This document shows positions 36,644 through 45,890 of a stretch of 64,000 nucleotides of DNA, in pieces. The position numbers and the translations under genes were made by a program. The stretch spans positions 332,460 through 396,459 of the forward strand of contig NC_012528.1 in NCBI RefSeq assembly GCF_000020685.1. The letters are read 5' to 3'. The stretch is from Deinococcus deserti VCD115. Lineage in GTDB: Bacteria > Deinococcota > Deinococci > Deinococcales > Deinococcaceae. Positions within the stretch are counted from its first letter, which is position 1; every line of letters starts with the position of its first letter. The notes below the pieces were generated by a model. The model was given only the letters and a program-made list of their open reading frames with translations. It did no database searches and was not told the DNA's origin.

Positions 36644-36670
36644 AGGCGGCCACGGAGGCCGCCTTTTTAT
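36644..36670 (+). terminator. Rho-independent terminator
   Basis: AGGCGGCC (36644-36651) pairs with GGCCGCCT (36657-36664) around 5 nt and is followed by a T-run. It follows the + strand binding-protein fragment and lies behind the 3' end of the minus-strand HD-GYP gene. Confidence 0.8.
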
Positions 36671-36718
36671 TGCCACACTGACGCCGCCATCATTGGCCGA
36701 TCGGTATGGGTGTCTCAG

Positions 36719-38602
36719 CTAGCCCTGACCCTGCTTGCTCAGCAGCCGCTCCAGGGCAGCCACCACCTCCCGGTCAAACTGCCGGCCAGTCTGGCGGCGG
36801 ATTTCCTCCATCGCCTCGTCGAGAGTCCACGCCGCCTTGTACGGCCGCTCACTCGTCAACGCGTCCAACACATCTACCACCGCCACGATCCGGCCGGACA
36901 CCGGAATGGCTTCGCCGGCCAGACCGGCTGGATACCCGGCGCCATACCAACGTTCATGGTGGGTTCGTGCGATCTCTTCGGCCATTTTGATCAGTGGGGA
37001 CGTTCCACCGCTCAGAATGCCGGAGCCGATCATCGGGTGCGTTTTGATGATGTCAAATTCTTCTGGGGTGAGCCGGCCAGGCTTCAGGAGAATGGAGTCA
37101 CTGATCCCAATCTTGCCTACATCGTGCATGGGCGCCGCCCGTTCAAGCAGCTGCACAGTGTCGTCCGGCAGGCCCAGCTCGCGGGCGACACCTGCCGCAA
37201 TCCGTCCTACCCGCCGCATGTGCTCACCTGTGTCATCGTCCCGATATTCCGCTGCGTGTGCCAGCCGCTCGAGAATCTCAAGCTGCGCAGCCTGCACCTC
37301 GCTGGCCAGCCGCTCGTTGTGATCGCGAATGGCGTCCTGAGCAGCCTTCTGCTCTGTCACGTCTGTGATTGTTCCCACAAGCCCCTTCGGGTTTCCATGC
37401 ACGTCATAAAACGGCGTGCGTGTCGATCGGAACGAGCGCGTCGGCTGGCCGGGCAGGGTCGCTGTCACTTCGTACTGGCCGCGCTGCCCGCTCGAAAGTA
37501 CAGTCTCGTCACGTTCACGCATGCCGGCGGCCGTATCCGGTGGCAACAACACTTCGTCGGTCTGCCCGAGAATACTGCTGAAGGGGCGCCCCACGAGTTC
37601 GGCTCCTGAAGCGTTCACCATCAGGTACTCACGAGCGGTGTTCTTTACATAGATGACGTCAGGGACGTTATCAATTACCTTCCGCAGCAGGGCGTGACTG
37701 GTATCCAGAGCCTCCCGCGTGACCTGGAGCTCTGTCAGGTCTCGGAAAAACGCCGCAAAGTAGACCGTGCCGTCGCCCTGAAACGGCGTGACGGAGATTT
37801 CGGTAGGAATAACAGTGCCGTCGCGCCGCCGCATAGTCACGAGCGTACGTTGCCGTGGAACAGCCTCGGTTCCTTCACGGCGGTACCGGTGCAGAAGCTT
37901 GAGCGTCTCATCCGTCAGGATCAACTTCCGGACGTCCTGCGCCAGAGCTTCATCCCGGCGGTAGCCAAACAGGCGCTCCGCTTCGGGGTTCCAGTCTGTG
38001 ACGCGGGCGTGAGCGTCCACGATTACCACCGCATCCAGAGAAGAGGTCAGGACTGCGGCATGCCGCGCGTCCTGCTGCTCCCGTTGAGCCACCCCCCGGC
38101 GCAATTCGAGTTCGCTCACAACGCTGTCGGCCAGGTCCTGAAGAAACGCACATTCATCTTCGGTGAGCCCAATCCGGGGTGCGGTATCGAGCACACACAG
38201 TGAACCCACCCGGTGCCCGTCCGGTGTGATGAGCGGCGCGCCCGCGTAGAAGCGTATGGCGCTGTCCCCGGTCACCAGAGGAAGAGAAGAGAACCTGGGA
38301 TCCTGCGTCGTGTCCGGCACGACAAGAACGCCGTTCATGCCCAGAGTGTGCTGGCAGAAGGACAGGGAGCGGTCCATCTCGCGGAGGTCCATACCGTAAC
38401 AGCCTTTGGTCCATTGGGTTCGGTCGTCGAGCAGGTTAATCAACGCAATCGGAGCGTTGAGCAGACGGGCAGCAAGGTTAACGGTGCGCCTGAAGGCAGC
38501 TTCAAGTGGTGCGGCGAGCAGGTGGTATCGCCAGACAGCAGTCAACTGCAGGTCTTCCTCCAGTGGTTGCTGATCAGAAGAATCCCCGGAGCCACGAATC
38601 AT
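36719..38602 (-). CDS. GAF-PAS-PAS-HD-GYP cyclic-di-GMP phosphodiesterase
   Basis: A 627-residue cytoplasmic sensor. A GAF domain (residues about 30-185) is followed by two PAS domains (about 190-305 and 310-425, each with an NPEAERLFGY- or SGAELVGRP-type core) and an HD-GYP domain (about 440-625). The latter shows the HD motif APMHDVGKIGI and the HHERWYGAGYP signature that marks active c-di-GMP phosphodiesterases. The start has TACCAT 6 nt upstream and no ribosome binding site, so it is probably leaderless. Confidence 0.9.
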   Translation of the reverse strand: MIRGSGDSSDQQPLEEDLQLTAVWRYHLLAAPLEAAFRRTVNLAARLLNAPIALINLLDDRTQWTKGCYGMDLREMDRSLSFCQHTLGMNGVLVVPDTTQDPRFSSLPLVTGDSAIRFYAGAPLITPDGHRVGSLCVLDTAPRIGLTEDECAFLQDLADSVVSELELRRGVAQREQQDARHAAVLTSSLDAVVIVDAHARVTDWNPEAERLFGYRRDEALAQDVRKLILTDETLKLLHRYRREGTEAVPRQRTLVTMRRRDGTVIPTEISVTPFQGDGTVYFAAFFRDLTELQVTREALDTSHALLRKVIDNVPDVIYVKNTAREYLMVNASGAELVGRPFSSILGQTDEVLLPPDTAAGMRERDETVLSSGQRGQYEVTATLPGQPTRSFRSTRTPFYDVHGNPKGLVGTITDVTEQKAAQDAIRDHNERLASEVQAAQLEILERLAHAAEYRDDDTGEHMRRVGRIAAGVARELGLPDDTVQLLERAAPMHDVGKIGISDSILLKPGRLTPEEFDIIKTHPMIGSGILSGGTSPLIKMAEEIARTHHERWYGAGYPAGLAGEAIPVSGRIVAVVDVLDALTSERPYKAAWTLDEAMEEIRRQTGRQFDREVVAALERLLSKQGQG

Positions 38603-38608
38603 TGGGAT

Positions 38609-38614
38609 ATGGTA
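38609..38614 (-). promoter_or_regulatory. Leaderless -10 box of the HD-GYP gene
   Basis: On the minus strand TACCAT is followed by ATCCCA and then the ATG at 38602, the 6-nt spacing seen repeatedly in this window. Confidence 0.5.
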
Positions 38615-38891
38615 GAGAGGTCAGCATCTCAAAGAACCAAACAGTTTCACAAATGCACATTCGCTTAAGACACTTTGTTCAGCAGCACTCCCCTCACGCT
38701 CTGGTGCGCCGTTTGTTCGTAGGGTCCGGGCCGGGGACCCCAGGAACGCATGATTGAACGTCAGCGTGAGGAGACGTGGCACCTGAGGCCAGACCCACGT
38801 GCTGCCATGGGCTCTGCATGACAGCGAGAGCGTAGTTGTTGAATAGCCCTTTACCAGAAGTCAGGTCAATAGAGCGTGAGGCCGCCTGGAC

Positions 38892-40091
38892 CTATCCTCC
38901 AGAGCGTTCACGCCAGCCGCGCATCCAGGCCAGGCTCCATCCAAGGAGGAGGCCCCAGACAGGCGCGCTCACGCCCAGAACCGTGATTCCGGAAGCGGTG
39001 ACCACCAGGGTCAGCAGAGCCGCTTCCCGCCACCGCGCTTCAGCCACCATGGTGCCCTCACGCCCTACGAGCAGCGGCCCCAGCAGGGCCAGGCCTGCCA
39101 GTCCCTGCATCAGCGGTGCCGGGAAAATACTTGCCAGTCCGAGCAGGCCCCCGGCGGTGAGGCCCAGCACTCCGTACCCGGCCGCGCAACTCAGGCCAGC
39201 CACGTACCGTTTCGCCGGATCCGGATGGGCGTCGGGACCGGTGGAGATGGCAGACGTGATCGCCGCGAGATTCAAGGTGATACTCCCGAATGGGGCCGCG
39301 AGCAGTGCCCCGAGTCCAGTCAGGGACACCAGGGGCCGTGGGGGTACGTGCCCGTACCCGCTGGCGCTCAGGATCGCCAGGCCCGGCAGGTGCTGCGACG
39401 CCACTGCCAGCAGCACGCTGGGGATGGTGATTGTAAGCAGGGCGTGCACATCAAACACTGGTCGGATGTAGCTCAGGTGTCCGGCAGTTCCCGAGGGCAG
39501 AAACAAGCCGTCTGGCGACGCACCAGTCAAAATGGTGGCGGTCAAGCCGGCGGTAAGAGCCAATGGCACTGCCCAGCGGGGAACGAAGGCCCGGGCCAGC
39601 AGGTAGGCCGCCACCATGGGGAGCAGCAGTTCGGGCGCGGTCGGGACCGCACTCAGACCGCGCAGGACAAATGGCAGCAGCATGCCCGCCAGCAGCGCGG
39701 CGGCCAGTGGTGGGGGCAGGCAGCGAGCAATCCAGTCAAACAGACCGGTCAGGCCAAGGAAGGTAAGGATCAGCGCAGCGGCCATCAGGGCCCCCACGGC
39801 CTCACCGGGCGTAAAGCGGGGACCTTCAGCAATAAGGAGCGCGAGGCCAGCGGTATTCCAGCCGAGGATAATGGGAGCGCGGTACAGCAGGCTCAGGCCG
39901 GCGCCCAGAACGGCGAGCGTGAGGTACATACTGGTCAGGCTGCTCACGGCCTGATCCGCAGTGAAGTGCAGGGCCGCGAACATCTGCACGAACAGCGGAA
40001 GGTTGCTGGAGGCACTCACGATAACGGAGATCAATCCGGCCGCCAGCGCGCTGTACGGTAGGGCACGCATAACGTTCAGTGGGTTACTCAT
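38892..40091 (-). CDS. BenE-family benzoate/H+ symporter
   Basis: A 399-residue permease with about twelve membrane helices. The family features are ILGWNTAGLALLI near residue 75, a Pro-rich cytoplasmic loop before PLAAALLAGMLLPF near 125, and GSITLNLAAITSAISTGPDAHPDPAKRY near 275. BenE-type carriers import benzoate or related aromatic acids, but no aromatic degradation genes are nearby. The ATG at 40091 matches the family start. Confidence 0.88.
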   Translation of the reverse strand: MSNPLNVMRALPYSALAAGLISVIVSASSNLPLFVQMFAALHFTADQAVSSLTSMYLTLAVLGAGLSLLYRAPIILGWNTAGLALLIAEGPRFTPGEAVGALMAAALILTFLGLTGLFDWIARCLPPPLAAALLAGMLLPFVLRGLSAVPTAPELLLPMVAAYLLARAFVPRWAVPLALTAGLTATILTGASPDGLFLPSGTAGHLSYIRPVFDVHALLTITIPSVLLAVASQHLPGLAILSASGYGHVPPRPLVSLTGLGALLAAPFGSITLNLAAITSAISTGPDAHPDPAKRYVAGLSCAAGYGVLGLTAGGLLGLASIFPAPLMQGLAGLALLGPLLVGREGTMVAEARWREAALLTLVVTASGITVLGVSAPVWGLLLGWSLAWMRGWRERSGG

Positions 40092-40601
40092 CCTGGAACC
40101 TGTGCCGCCAGGCAAGCCATCCGACGTACAACGAACGGCGCACCCCGGATACGTACCGCCTGCCCGGAGTCCTGCAGGGCACCGCCCACTGCGAACACTG
40201 CGACTCGAAAGTCATCCTGAGCCTCGTGATGTGGGCGTTGCGGGATTCACCAGGGCGAGAATATGCCGCCGCAGCTCCGGCACGTGGCCATGAATCTAAC
40301 CAGGACACAAACGCCAGATGCAGGCATCTGTGCCTGAGGAAGACAGCCAGTGCAGCTCGTGTGACGCTTGCCCGTCGCGGCAGGCGAAATATGGTCTTTC
40401 GGGTTCTCGAGAGGACCGCCCAGGTCCACGTGCACACTGGTTGTAGGGTGAGAGCTCCGAAGGGAGCATTCGCAATCTGTGCGAATGCCGTGTCGCTCCA
40501 CGCGTTTGCGGTAGTCAAACATGGAGCAGAAGTCAGCATGAAGCCTACGGTCTTTTCCAGATGTGCCGCGCTGTAATGGCGTGCCTTTATGCCGTGAAAT
40601 C
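40092..40601. other. Intergenic region left of the replication origin
   Basis: No convincing gene was seen between the BenE permease and the first iteron. Confidence 0.45.
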
Positions 40602-40711
40602 CCTCAGTTCGGTCTCGCGTTTCCCTCAGTTCGGTCTCGCCTTCTCCTCAGTTCGGTCTCGCGTTCGCCTCAATTCGGTCGCGTGTTCGCCTCAGTTCGG
40701 TCGCATATCCT
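40602..40711. repeat. Iteron array A: five 22-bp direct repeats
   Basis: Repeat units start at 40602, 40624, 40646, 40668 and 40690, a strict 22-bp period (two helical turns). Each begins CCTCAGTTCGGTC, with CCTCAATTCGGTC in the fourth. Their reverse complement contains GCGACC-N4-TGAGG in the last copies, the same core as array B in the opposite orientation. A further copy lies at 42340, beyond the rep gene. Confidence 0.92.
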
Positions 40712-40789
40712 TTTAAGGCTCCACTTGCTCATCGCTGTGCAGGACGCATCTCTTGGGGCAACGCGTACTGGTCAGCCTGCGGGGTGTGT

Positions 40790-40899
40790 GCGACCCTTTT
40801 GAGGAATTCACGCGACCTTTCCGAGGAAATCATGCGACCCTTTTGAGGCGTTCGTGCGACCCTTTTGAGGAATTCACGCGACCCTTCTGAGGAATTGGG
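40790..40899. repeat. Iteron array B: five 22-bp direct repeats, inverted relative to array A
   Basis: Units start at 40790, 40812, 40834, 40856 and 40878, again exactly 22 bp apart. Most read GCGACCCTTTTGAGG, with small changes in the second and fifth. A further copy lies at 42456 after the rep gene. The rigid phasing implies cooperative binding of the Rep protein on one face of the DNA. Confidence 0.92.
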
Positions 40900-40949
40900 A
40901 GAAGAAAGTCGCCGGTGAGAACAGGATTTTTCGGGGCAGAACGGTGCCC

Positions 40950-40964
40950 TTGATTGACAATCAA
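40950..40964. promoter_or_regulatory. Palindrome upstream of the first rep gene
   Basis: TTGATTG and CAATCAA flank one central base, in an AT-rich stretch 40 nt before the rep start. In iteron plasmids Rep dimers repress rep through such an inverted repeat, so this is a candidate autoregulatory operator. Confidence 0.45.
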
Positions 40965-41003
40965 ATCAATTCTTTCTGTTCTTGCTTGTAAACTCAGATC
41001 AAG

Positions 41004-42293
41004 GTGGATATCCGAATCAATGAGCTAGACCTGACGCGGTCAGGCATCATCAGTGTCCATCGAGACCTTCCAGCAACGGACACCAGCTGGGAAGCCGAGT
41101 ACACCCTGGGCGAAGCAATGTACCGGGTTATGGGTAGTGCGTTTCATGGGCGACCACACGGCCGTGACGCGGACGTCCTGCTCGCGTTGCAGACCGTGTT
41201 CTTTCGTGCGGGATGCCCAGATTCGAACGCGATCGAACTGACCGCCGCGCAGCTGCTCGCCCTCAGCGGGCATGCCCGCAACGGTAAGAACTATGCGTTT
41301 CTCCGGGCGTCTTTGCTGCGGCTGAGCAGTGTGAAGTGGACCATGGTACGCACGCAGTTCGACGAGAAAAAGGGACGTCATCAGGGGGAAACCACCACGA
41401 CCGGCATCATCGCGGAGATGCAGGTCACGGACCAGGCGACCGGATCTCAGCGCCCATTTGAGGGGAGGGAGCTGACCGAAACCAGCCCGATCCGTATTTC
41501 TTTCGTTCCGAGCTTCGCCGCGTCCATCCGGGACGGGTTCTTCCAGATCCTTGACGGTGAACTGATGTCCCGTCTCGGGCAACCGCAGGCACGGAGCCTG
41601 TACCGGGTTCTGCAGGCGCACCGGGTCACCTCCGGCGGATCACTGGCCGGGGAACTGGTGTACAAACTCAGCGACTGGTTCGGTGCGTGCGGGCTGGAGG
41701 GCGAACGCATCGATAACGCCAAGCGGACCCTGGACCAGGCGCACGAACGCCTGAAAACAGAGGGATACCTGCACACCGTGGAGTACCAGGGCCGGGGCCG
41801 CGCCGGGAAAATTACGTACACGTTTTCGGCGGCCCCGGAACCTGAACTGGTAGACCAGTTGATGGAGCGGGGCGTTACGCGCCCTGTCGCGGAGACCCTG
41901 GCCGCAGATCATCCCCAGCGTGTGGTTCCTGCCTTGAAAATGGTAGACGAACGCCTCGGTTCAGGCTGGAAGCCCCGTTCCCTGGCCGCGTCCGTGGTAG
42001 ATGCCGTGCGTAACCCTGCAAAGTGGGGTTACGTGGAACCTGGGGTGCCGGTGAGCACAGTGCCTGCCCGGAAATCCCGGAAGGCGGTGGTCGTTGAGGA
42101 AGAGGCCCGGGACCCCCGCGAGACCATACGGATCCTGCTCCGCCTGAAGCTGGGCCGCGCACCCACCGAAGAAGCATCCAGAGTCCTCCAGGAGCTTGAT
42201 GAGGAAGCAGTCGGCGCGGTGCGCGAGGCGGTGGGCCGTCCAAAAGACGAAGCGCTCAAGTTGGTTCGTGCCCTCTTGAACGTGGACCTGTGA
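41004..42293 (+). CDS. RepA-type plasmid replication initiator 1
   Basis: A 429-residue initiator with the paired winged-helix layout of deinococcal Rep proteins: the N-terminal part ends near SSVKWTMVRTQF, and a second winged-helix segment runs from about residue 180 (LDGELMSRLGQPQARSLYRVLQAH) to about 270 (GRGRAGKITYTF). Compared with the second Rep of this window it has equal length and conserved LYRVL, LK.EGYL and GRGR-K...F blocks, but overall similarity is low. The GTG start lies 9 nt after TAAACT. Iterons flank it on both sides, which identifies the origin. Confidence 0.87.
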   Translation: MDIRINELDLTRSGIISVHRDLPATDTSWEAEYTLGEAMYRVMGSAFHGRPHGRDADVLLALQTVFFRAGCPDSNAIELTAAQLLALSGHARNGKNYAFLRASLLRLSSVKWTMVRTQFDEKKGRHQGETTTTGIIAEMQVTDQATGSQRPFEGRELTETSPIRISFVPSFAASIRDGFFQILDGELMSRLGQPQARSLYRVLQAHRVTSGGSLAGELVYKLSDWFGACGLEGERIDNAKRTLDQAHERLKTEGYLHTVEYQGRGRAGKITYTFSAAPEPELVDQLMERGVTRPVAETLAADHPQRVVPALKMVDERLGSGWKPRSLAASVVDAVRNPAKWGYVEPGVPVSTVPARKSRKAVVVEEEARDPRETIRILLRLKLGRAPTEEASRVLQELDEEAVGAVREAVGRPKDEALKLVRALLNVDL

Positions 42294-42875
42294 CTCCATT
42301 TCGGCAGACTGGAGCGATGGACCGGCGATAGAGTGAATTCCTCAGTTCGGTCTCGCTTTTCCTCCAGGAGATCAACATGACCGATGATGGTATCAGCCAA
42401 ATCGCCGTGCAGGACGCAATGTGTGCCAGGTGGCGCATAAGCTGGAGCAGAAAGTGCGACCCTTTTGAGGAATTCGGGTAGATCTGTTCGCTTACCACCT
42501 CTGAGCTGCGCAACGCTTATGAGGTCCGAGTCCTGATGTGAGGTGGCAAGGATCCCTGCGACCAAAGTGTAAAAATCAAACATCCGGCATGAGCTCCACG
42601 AGGGGACAGCCGGTCCCCAGATCCTCTTCTGCTGTTCCGGCACATCGGTCTGGGCAACCTGCCTTGGTGGCCGTACAGAGGCCGGCAACCCGGCACGACT
42701 GATCTATTGAAGCAGCCGGCGCCAACCCATGCGTGATACGTCAAGGTCCTGACGCCCATGAGCACTGCAGCATCCGCGTGGTTCTGTCATGGGCGATTTC
42801 AAGGCTCCTGCTGAAAAACACAAGCAGTGATACGGGGCCCGCTCCTGCCGCAGATAAGCCAACACTCCCCGGCGG
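42294..42875. other. Right flank of origin 1 with single iterons
   Basis: One array-A type unit (from 42340) and one array-B type unit (from 42456) lie here in the same respective orientations as upstream of rep, 116 bp apart. The rest, up to the epimerase gene, holds no recognisable gene. Confidence 0.6.
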
Positions 42876-43805
42876 TCAGGCCTGTTCCGGAACCCCCCAC
42901 CAGGGAAGATCCGCAAACGGATAATGGGCGTCGTTCCCCGATTTCAGTGCCGAGTAGAATTCGGTAAAGGTATACGCTGGCTGATAACCAAGCTCTCTCC
43001 TGGCCTTTTCGATAGACCAGTACACGTGACCCCATGAACGCAGCAATTGATCAATATCTTCGCCGCGCCGGTTCACCAGCTCTGAAATTCCGGGGAACTG
43101 AGACTCCACCAAGGCCCTGGGATCCTGACGCCACTGCGGCAACTGCTCCAAGGAAAAGGGAACAGCAGCCATGATGTTGAAAGCGTCGTACAGAATCGTG
43201 TCGTTCTTCAGGCCGAGCAGGAAGGCCTGAGCGACATCCCGGTCATCTACCCCGCCTTTGAGCAGCCGGAACCCGTACCGCACGAAGTTTTCGGGGACGA
43301 ACATTCCAAGCCGGTACGAGATGGTCCGGATGTCATGACTCCGGCTGTAGAAGCCCGCCAACTCCTCTGCAAGTGTTTTGGTCATCCCGTAAAAGTCACC
43401 CGGCAGGCAGGGCAAATCTTCTGTCACCACGGCAAAGCTGTCGTCCGGTACGGTGACACTGGCACCATACACGCCCATCGTGCTGCACAGAAGGACCTTC
43501 TTGATACCGTGCGCCCGGGCAGCCTCATAGACGTGATAGGTCCCTTCCATATTGAGTTTCCAGAAGTCATCCCTGGAATGATTGGAAAGGTGAACGCCGT
43601 GAAGGGCAGCTCCATGAACAATAACGTCGACACCCTCGGCCGCCGCGAACACATCCGCTTTGCTGGTGGCGTCCCCTTGAATACATTGGTGGGGACTCTC
43701 CAATGGCCGGAAGTCCATCAACACGGGGGTATAGCCGGTTTCTGCCAGGGCAGGTGCCAGCACCCTTCCCAGGTTTCCACCTGCACCAGTAATCAGTACT
43801 TTCAC
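42876..43805 (-). CDS. NAD-dependent epimerase/dehydratase (extended SDR)
   Basis: A 309-residue extended short-chain dehydrogenase. The Rossmann motif is GAGGNLG at residue 7, followed by the acidic VLMDFR end of strand 2; the active site shows STMGVYG and the catalytic DFYGMTK (Tyr-x3-Lys). Sequences of this size include uronate dehydrogenases and nucleoside-sugar epimerases; the substrate is not evident. It is the last gene of a three-gene operon, 23 nt behind the classical SDR. Confidence 0.82.
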   Translation of the reverse strand: MKVLITGAGGNLGRVLAPALAETGYTPVLMDFRPLESPHQCIQGDATSKADVFAAAEGVDVIVHGAALHGVHLSNHSRDDFWKLNMEGTYHVYEAARAHGIKKVLLCSTMGVYGASVTVPDDSFAVVTEDLPCLPGDFYGMTKTLAEELAGFYSRSHDIRTISYRLGMFVPENFVRYGFRLLKGGVDDRDVAQAFLLGLKNDTILYDAFNIMAAVPFSLEQLPQWRQDPRALVESQFPGISELVNRRGEDIDQLLRSWGHVYWSIEKARRELGYQPAYTFTEFYSALKSGNDAHYPFADLPWWGVPEQA

Positions 43806-43827
43806 GCAGGCTCCTTCTGAGGCCCAG

Positions 43828-44607
43828 TCACGGCCAGCCAGCCTCGTTCAGGGGGGTCACGATCACTTCGTTCAGAACGAGCTCCGGGGGCGCAGCGCAC
43901 ATCCACACCAGCAGATCCGCAACCCGGCGCGGCGGAAGGGCCACTGTGGGAGATGCTTCAGGTGGGTTCTGGTCTCTGCGCTCCTGAGGATCGAAGGTGC
44001 CCCAGCCGGTGGCCATACCACCGGGGTACACGACACACGCACGTATGCCGTGAGGTCTCCCTTCTGCTGCGAGCGCCTGCGTGAAGCCGGTCAGCGCGAA
44101 TTTAGATGCGCAGTAGGCACTGGCATTCGCCCAGCCCCGTTTGCCTGCCACGGACGACACGTTGATGATCGTGCCGCGTCCTGCGCGCTGCATGTACGGG
44201 AAAGCGGCTTTGGCCAGCAGAAAGGGAGCGCGCAGGTTGACGTTCAGGACACGGTCCCAATCCTCGGCACTGAGATCGACCACGGGTCCAGGAACATCTG
44301 TGGCCGCATTGTTCACAAGAATGTCCAACCCTCCTAATGTCTGAACGGCCTGCTGGACCACGTCCACTACGGCTGGCCCTGAGGACAGGTCAACCGCGCA
44401 CACCAGGGCTCGTCTCCCCATCGCTTCCACTTCCTGCGCCACTGACTGCAGGTTGCCTTCGCTTCGCGCCAGCAGAACCAGGTCAGCGCCCGCCTGGGCG
44501 AGTGCGACCGCTGTAGCGCGGCCCAGGCCACTGCTTGCTCCTGTCACGAGGGCAACCTGACCGGACAACGAATCCGGAGCCACACGGTTGTGCCCTGTCA
44601 TGCTCAT
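43828..44607 (-). CDS. Classical short-chain dehydrogenase/reductase
   Basis: A 259-residue SDR. The cofactor motif TGASSGLG, the NNAA structural motif, and the catalytic Ser (INVSSVAG) and Tyr-x3-Lys (YCASK) are all in place. The Arg after VLLA (VLLARSEGN) suggests NADP(H) use. The ATG overlaps the stop of the aldo/keto reductase gene (ATGA), indicating coupling. Probable role: oxidation or reduction of a sugar or polyol in concert with its neighbours. Confidence 0.87.
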   Translation of the reverse strand: MSMTGHNRVAPDSLSGQVALVTGASSGLGRATAVALAQAGADLVLLARSEGNLQSVAQEVEAMGRRALVCAVDLSSGPAVVDVVQQAVQTLGGLDILVNNAATDVPGPVVDLSAEDWDRVLNVNLRAPFLLAKAAFPYMQRAGRGTIINVSSVAGKRGWANASAYCASKFALTGFTQALAAEGRPHGIRACVVYPGGMATGWGTFDPQERRDQNPPEASPTVALPPRRVADLLVWMCAAPPELVLNEVIVTPLNEAGWP

Positions 44608-45542
44608 GCTCCTGGAGTAACCTGCTCGATCTGTCGGATATCCTCTTCCTCCAGGAGGGGCCGGGCCGATGCCTCCACGTTCTGCTCAACCTGCTCGGGG
44701 GTCTTGCCGCCAGGAATCGCGACAGACACCGCAGGGTGGTTCAGCACAAAACGCAGGGCCAGCTGGCCCAGGCTGCGTTCCTGTGACGTCAGTGCGCTGA
44801 GCTGCTGCACCTGACCCAGCTGCGCCTGATACCAGTCTTCCCTGGGCCAGTTGTGGCGCACGTCGCCTTCCGGAAACTCGGTTCCAGCCGTAAATTTTCC
44901 TGTCAGCATCCCCATGCGCAGCGGGCCGCGTACCACCACACCAATGCCCTGCTCAAGGCAGTACGGAAGGATGTGCTGCTCTGCCTTGCGGTTCAGCAGG
45001 CTGTAGTCGAGCTGCACCACATCCAGCGCAGCACCATGATTGAAATGCTGGACATATTCGAAGTCGTCGGTAGAGACACCAACGGCCCGGACCCGGCCCT
45101 CCTGTTTCAGCCGGTCGAAGGCTGTCAGGAATGCTTCGGTCTCACGGGGGTTGTTCCACCAGATGTGGTCGAAGTAGACGTCAATGTAATCGGTCTGCAG
45201 CCGGCGCAGGCTCTCTTCGAACGCGGCGATAATCTTCTCCGGGCGGTCGTAGACGGGTTCCTGATTCGGGTCGCGGTGATGGCCCATCAGACCGCCCTTA
45301 CTGGCAACAACGATCTGGTCACGGCGGTTTTTGATGACCTGGGCAACCAGGGTCTCACTGTGACCGTTGCCGTACACGTCTGCCGTATCAATAAAGTTGA
45401 CTCCCAGTTCCAGTGCCCGCTCCATGGCGCGGATGGAAGCAGCGTCCTCCACCGGACCCCAGGCGTCGCCTCCGATGGCCCAGGCGCCGAACCCGATTTC
45501 CGAAACTTCAATGCCTGTCCTGCCGAGCTGACGGTAGTGCAT
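44604..45542 (-). CDS. Aldo/keto reductase
   Basis: A 312-residue (alpha/beta)8-barrel oxidoreductase. The start region YRQLGRTGIEVSEIGFGAWAIGG, the NFIDTADVYGNGHSE segment with the catalytic Asp/Tyr, VVASKGG with the Lys, and the C-terminal IPGGKTPEQVEQN NADPH-binding region are all present. The ATG at 45542 has AAAAGGAG upstream. It leads an operon with two SDR enzymes, consistent with an uncharacterised sugar or sugar-acid pathway. Confidence 0.88.
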   Translation of the reverse strand: MHYRQLGRTGIEVSEIGFGAWAIGGDAWGPVEDAASIRAMERALELGVNFIDTADVYGNGHSETLVAQVIKNRRDQIVVASKGGLMGHHRDPNQEPVYDRPEKIIAAFEESLRRLQTDYIDVYFDHIWWNNPRETEAFLTAFDRLKQEGRVRAVGVSTDDFEYVQHFNHGAALDVVQLDYSLLNRKAEQHILPYCLEQGIGVVVRGPLRMGMLTGKFTAGTEFPEGDVRHNWPREDWYQAQLGQVQQLSALTSQERSLGQLALRFVLNHPAVSVAIPGGKTPEQVEQNVEASARPLLEEEDIRQIEQVTPGA

Positions 45543-45870
45543 CACTTGCTCCTTTTCCCGAGTTGAAATGGTCTGGACCCACCTTAGACCTTGCGCGATC
45601 AAGGATTCTTGCCTGCTCAAGCAGCGTGAAGAAAGGCCAAAGGATCGGGCGCCAAGCAGTTCAGTCTCCTGATCGTGCTGCGCTGTCTGACCGGAATGTT
45701 AGGTCTGGCTGCCCTCCCTTACTTCTGAACGGCCTCTGTACCTTTGGACCCACCAAGCCAGAACCACGTAATCAGTGGGGAGGTATCCCCACCCCGCCGA
45801 CTGCTTCTGTTGCCCTGAGCACATGCTGCGGAGGTAAAGACACACTAAGTGTTTACATCCTTCAAATCAT
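45543..45870. other. Divergent intergenic region
   Basis: This separates the aldo/keto reductase operon from the metal ABC operon. No gene was seen; it carries both promoters. Confidence 0.45.
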
Positions 45871-45890
45871 AAGTTAGGCTATCCTAACTT
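45871..45890 (+). promoter_or_regulatory. MntR/DtxR-type palindromic operator abutting the start codon
   Basis: AAGTTAGG-CTAT-CCTAACTT is a perfect palindrome that ends on the base before the ATG of the binding-protein gene. A TATCCT box (45880-45885) within it is 5 nt from the ATG, so the operator would cover the -10 region of a leaderless promoter. The TTAGG...CCTAA core resembles DtxR/MntR boxes, and the operon encodes such a regulator. Confidence 0.75.

Noticed and set aside
40602..40899. CRISPR-like repeat array
   Set aside because: The repeats are contiguous 22-bp units without unique spacers, and they sit next to a rep gene, so they are iterons.
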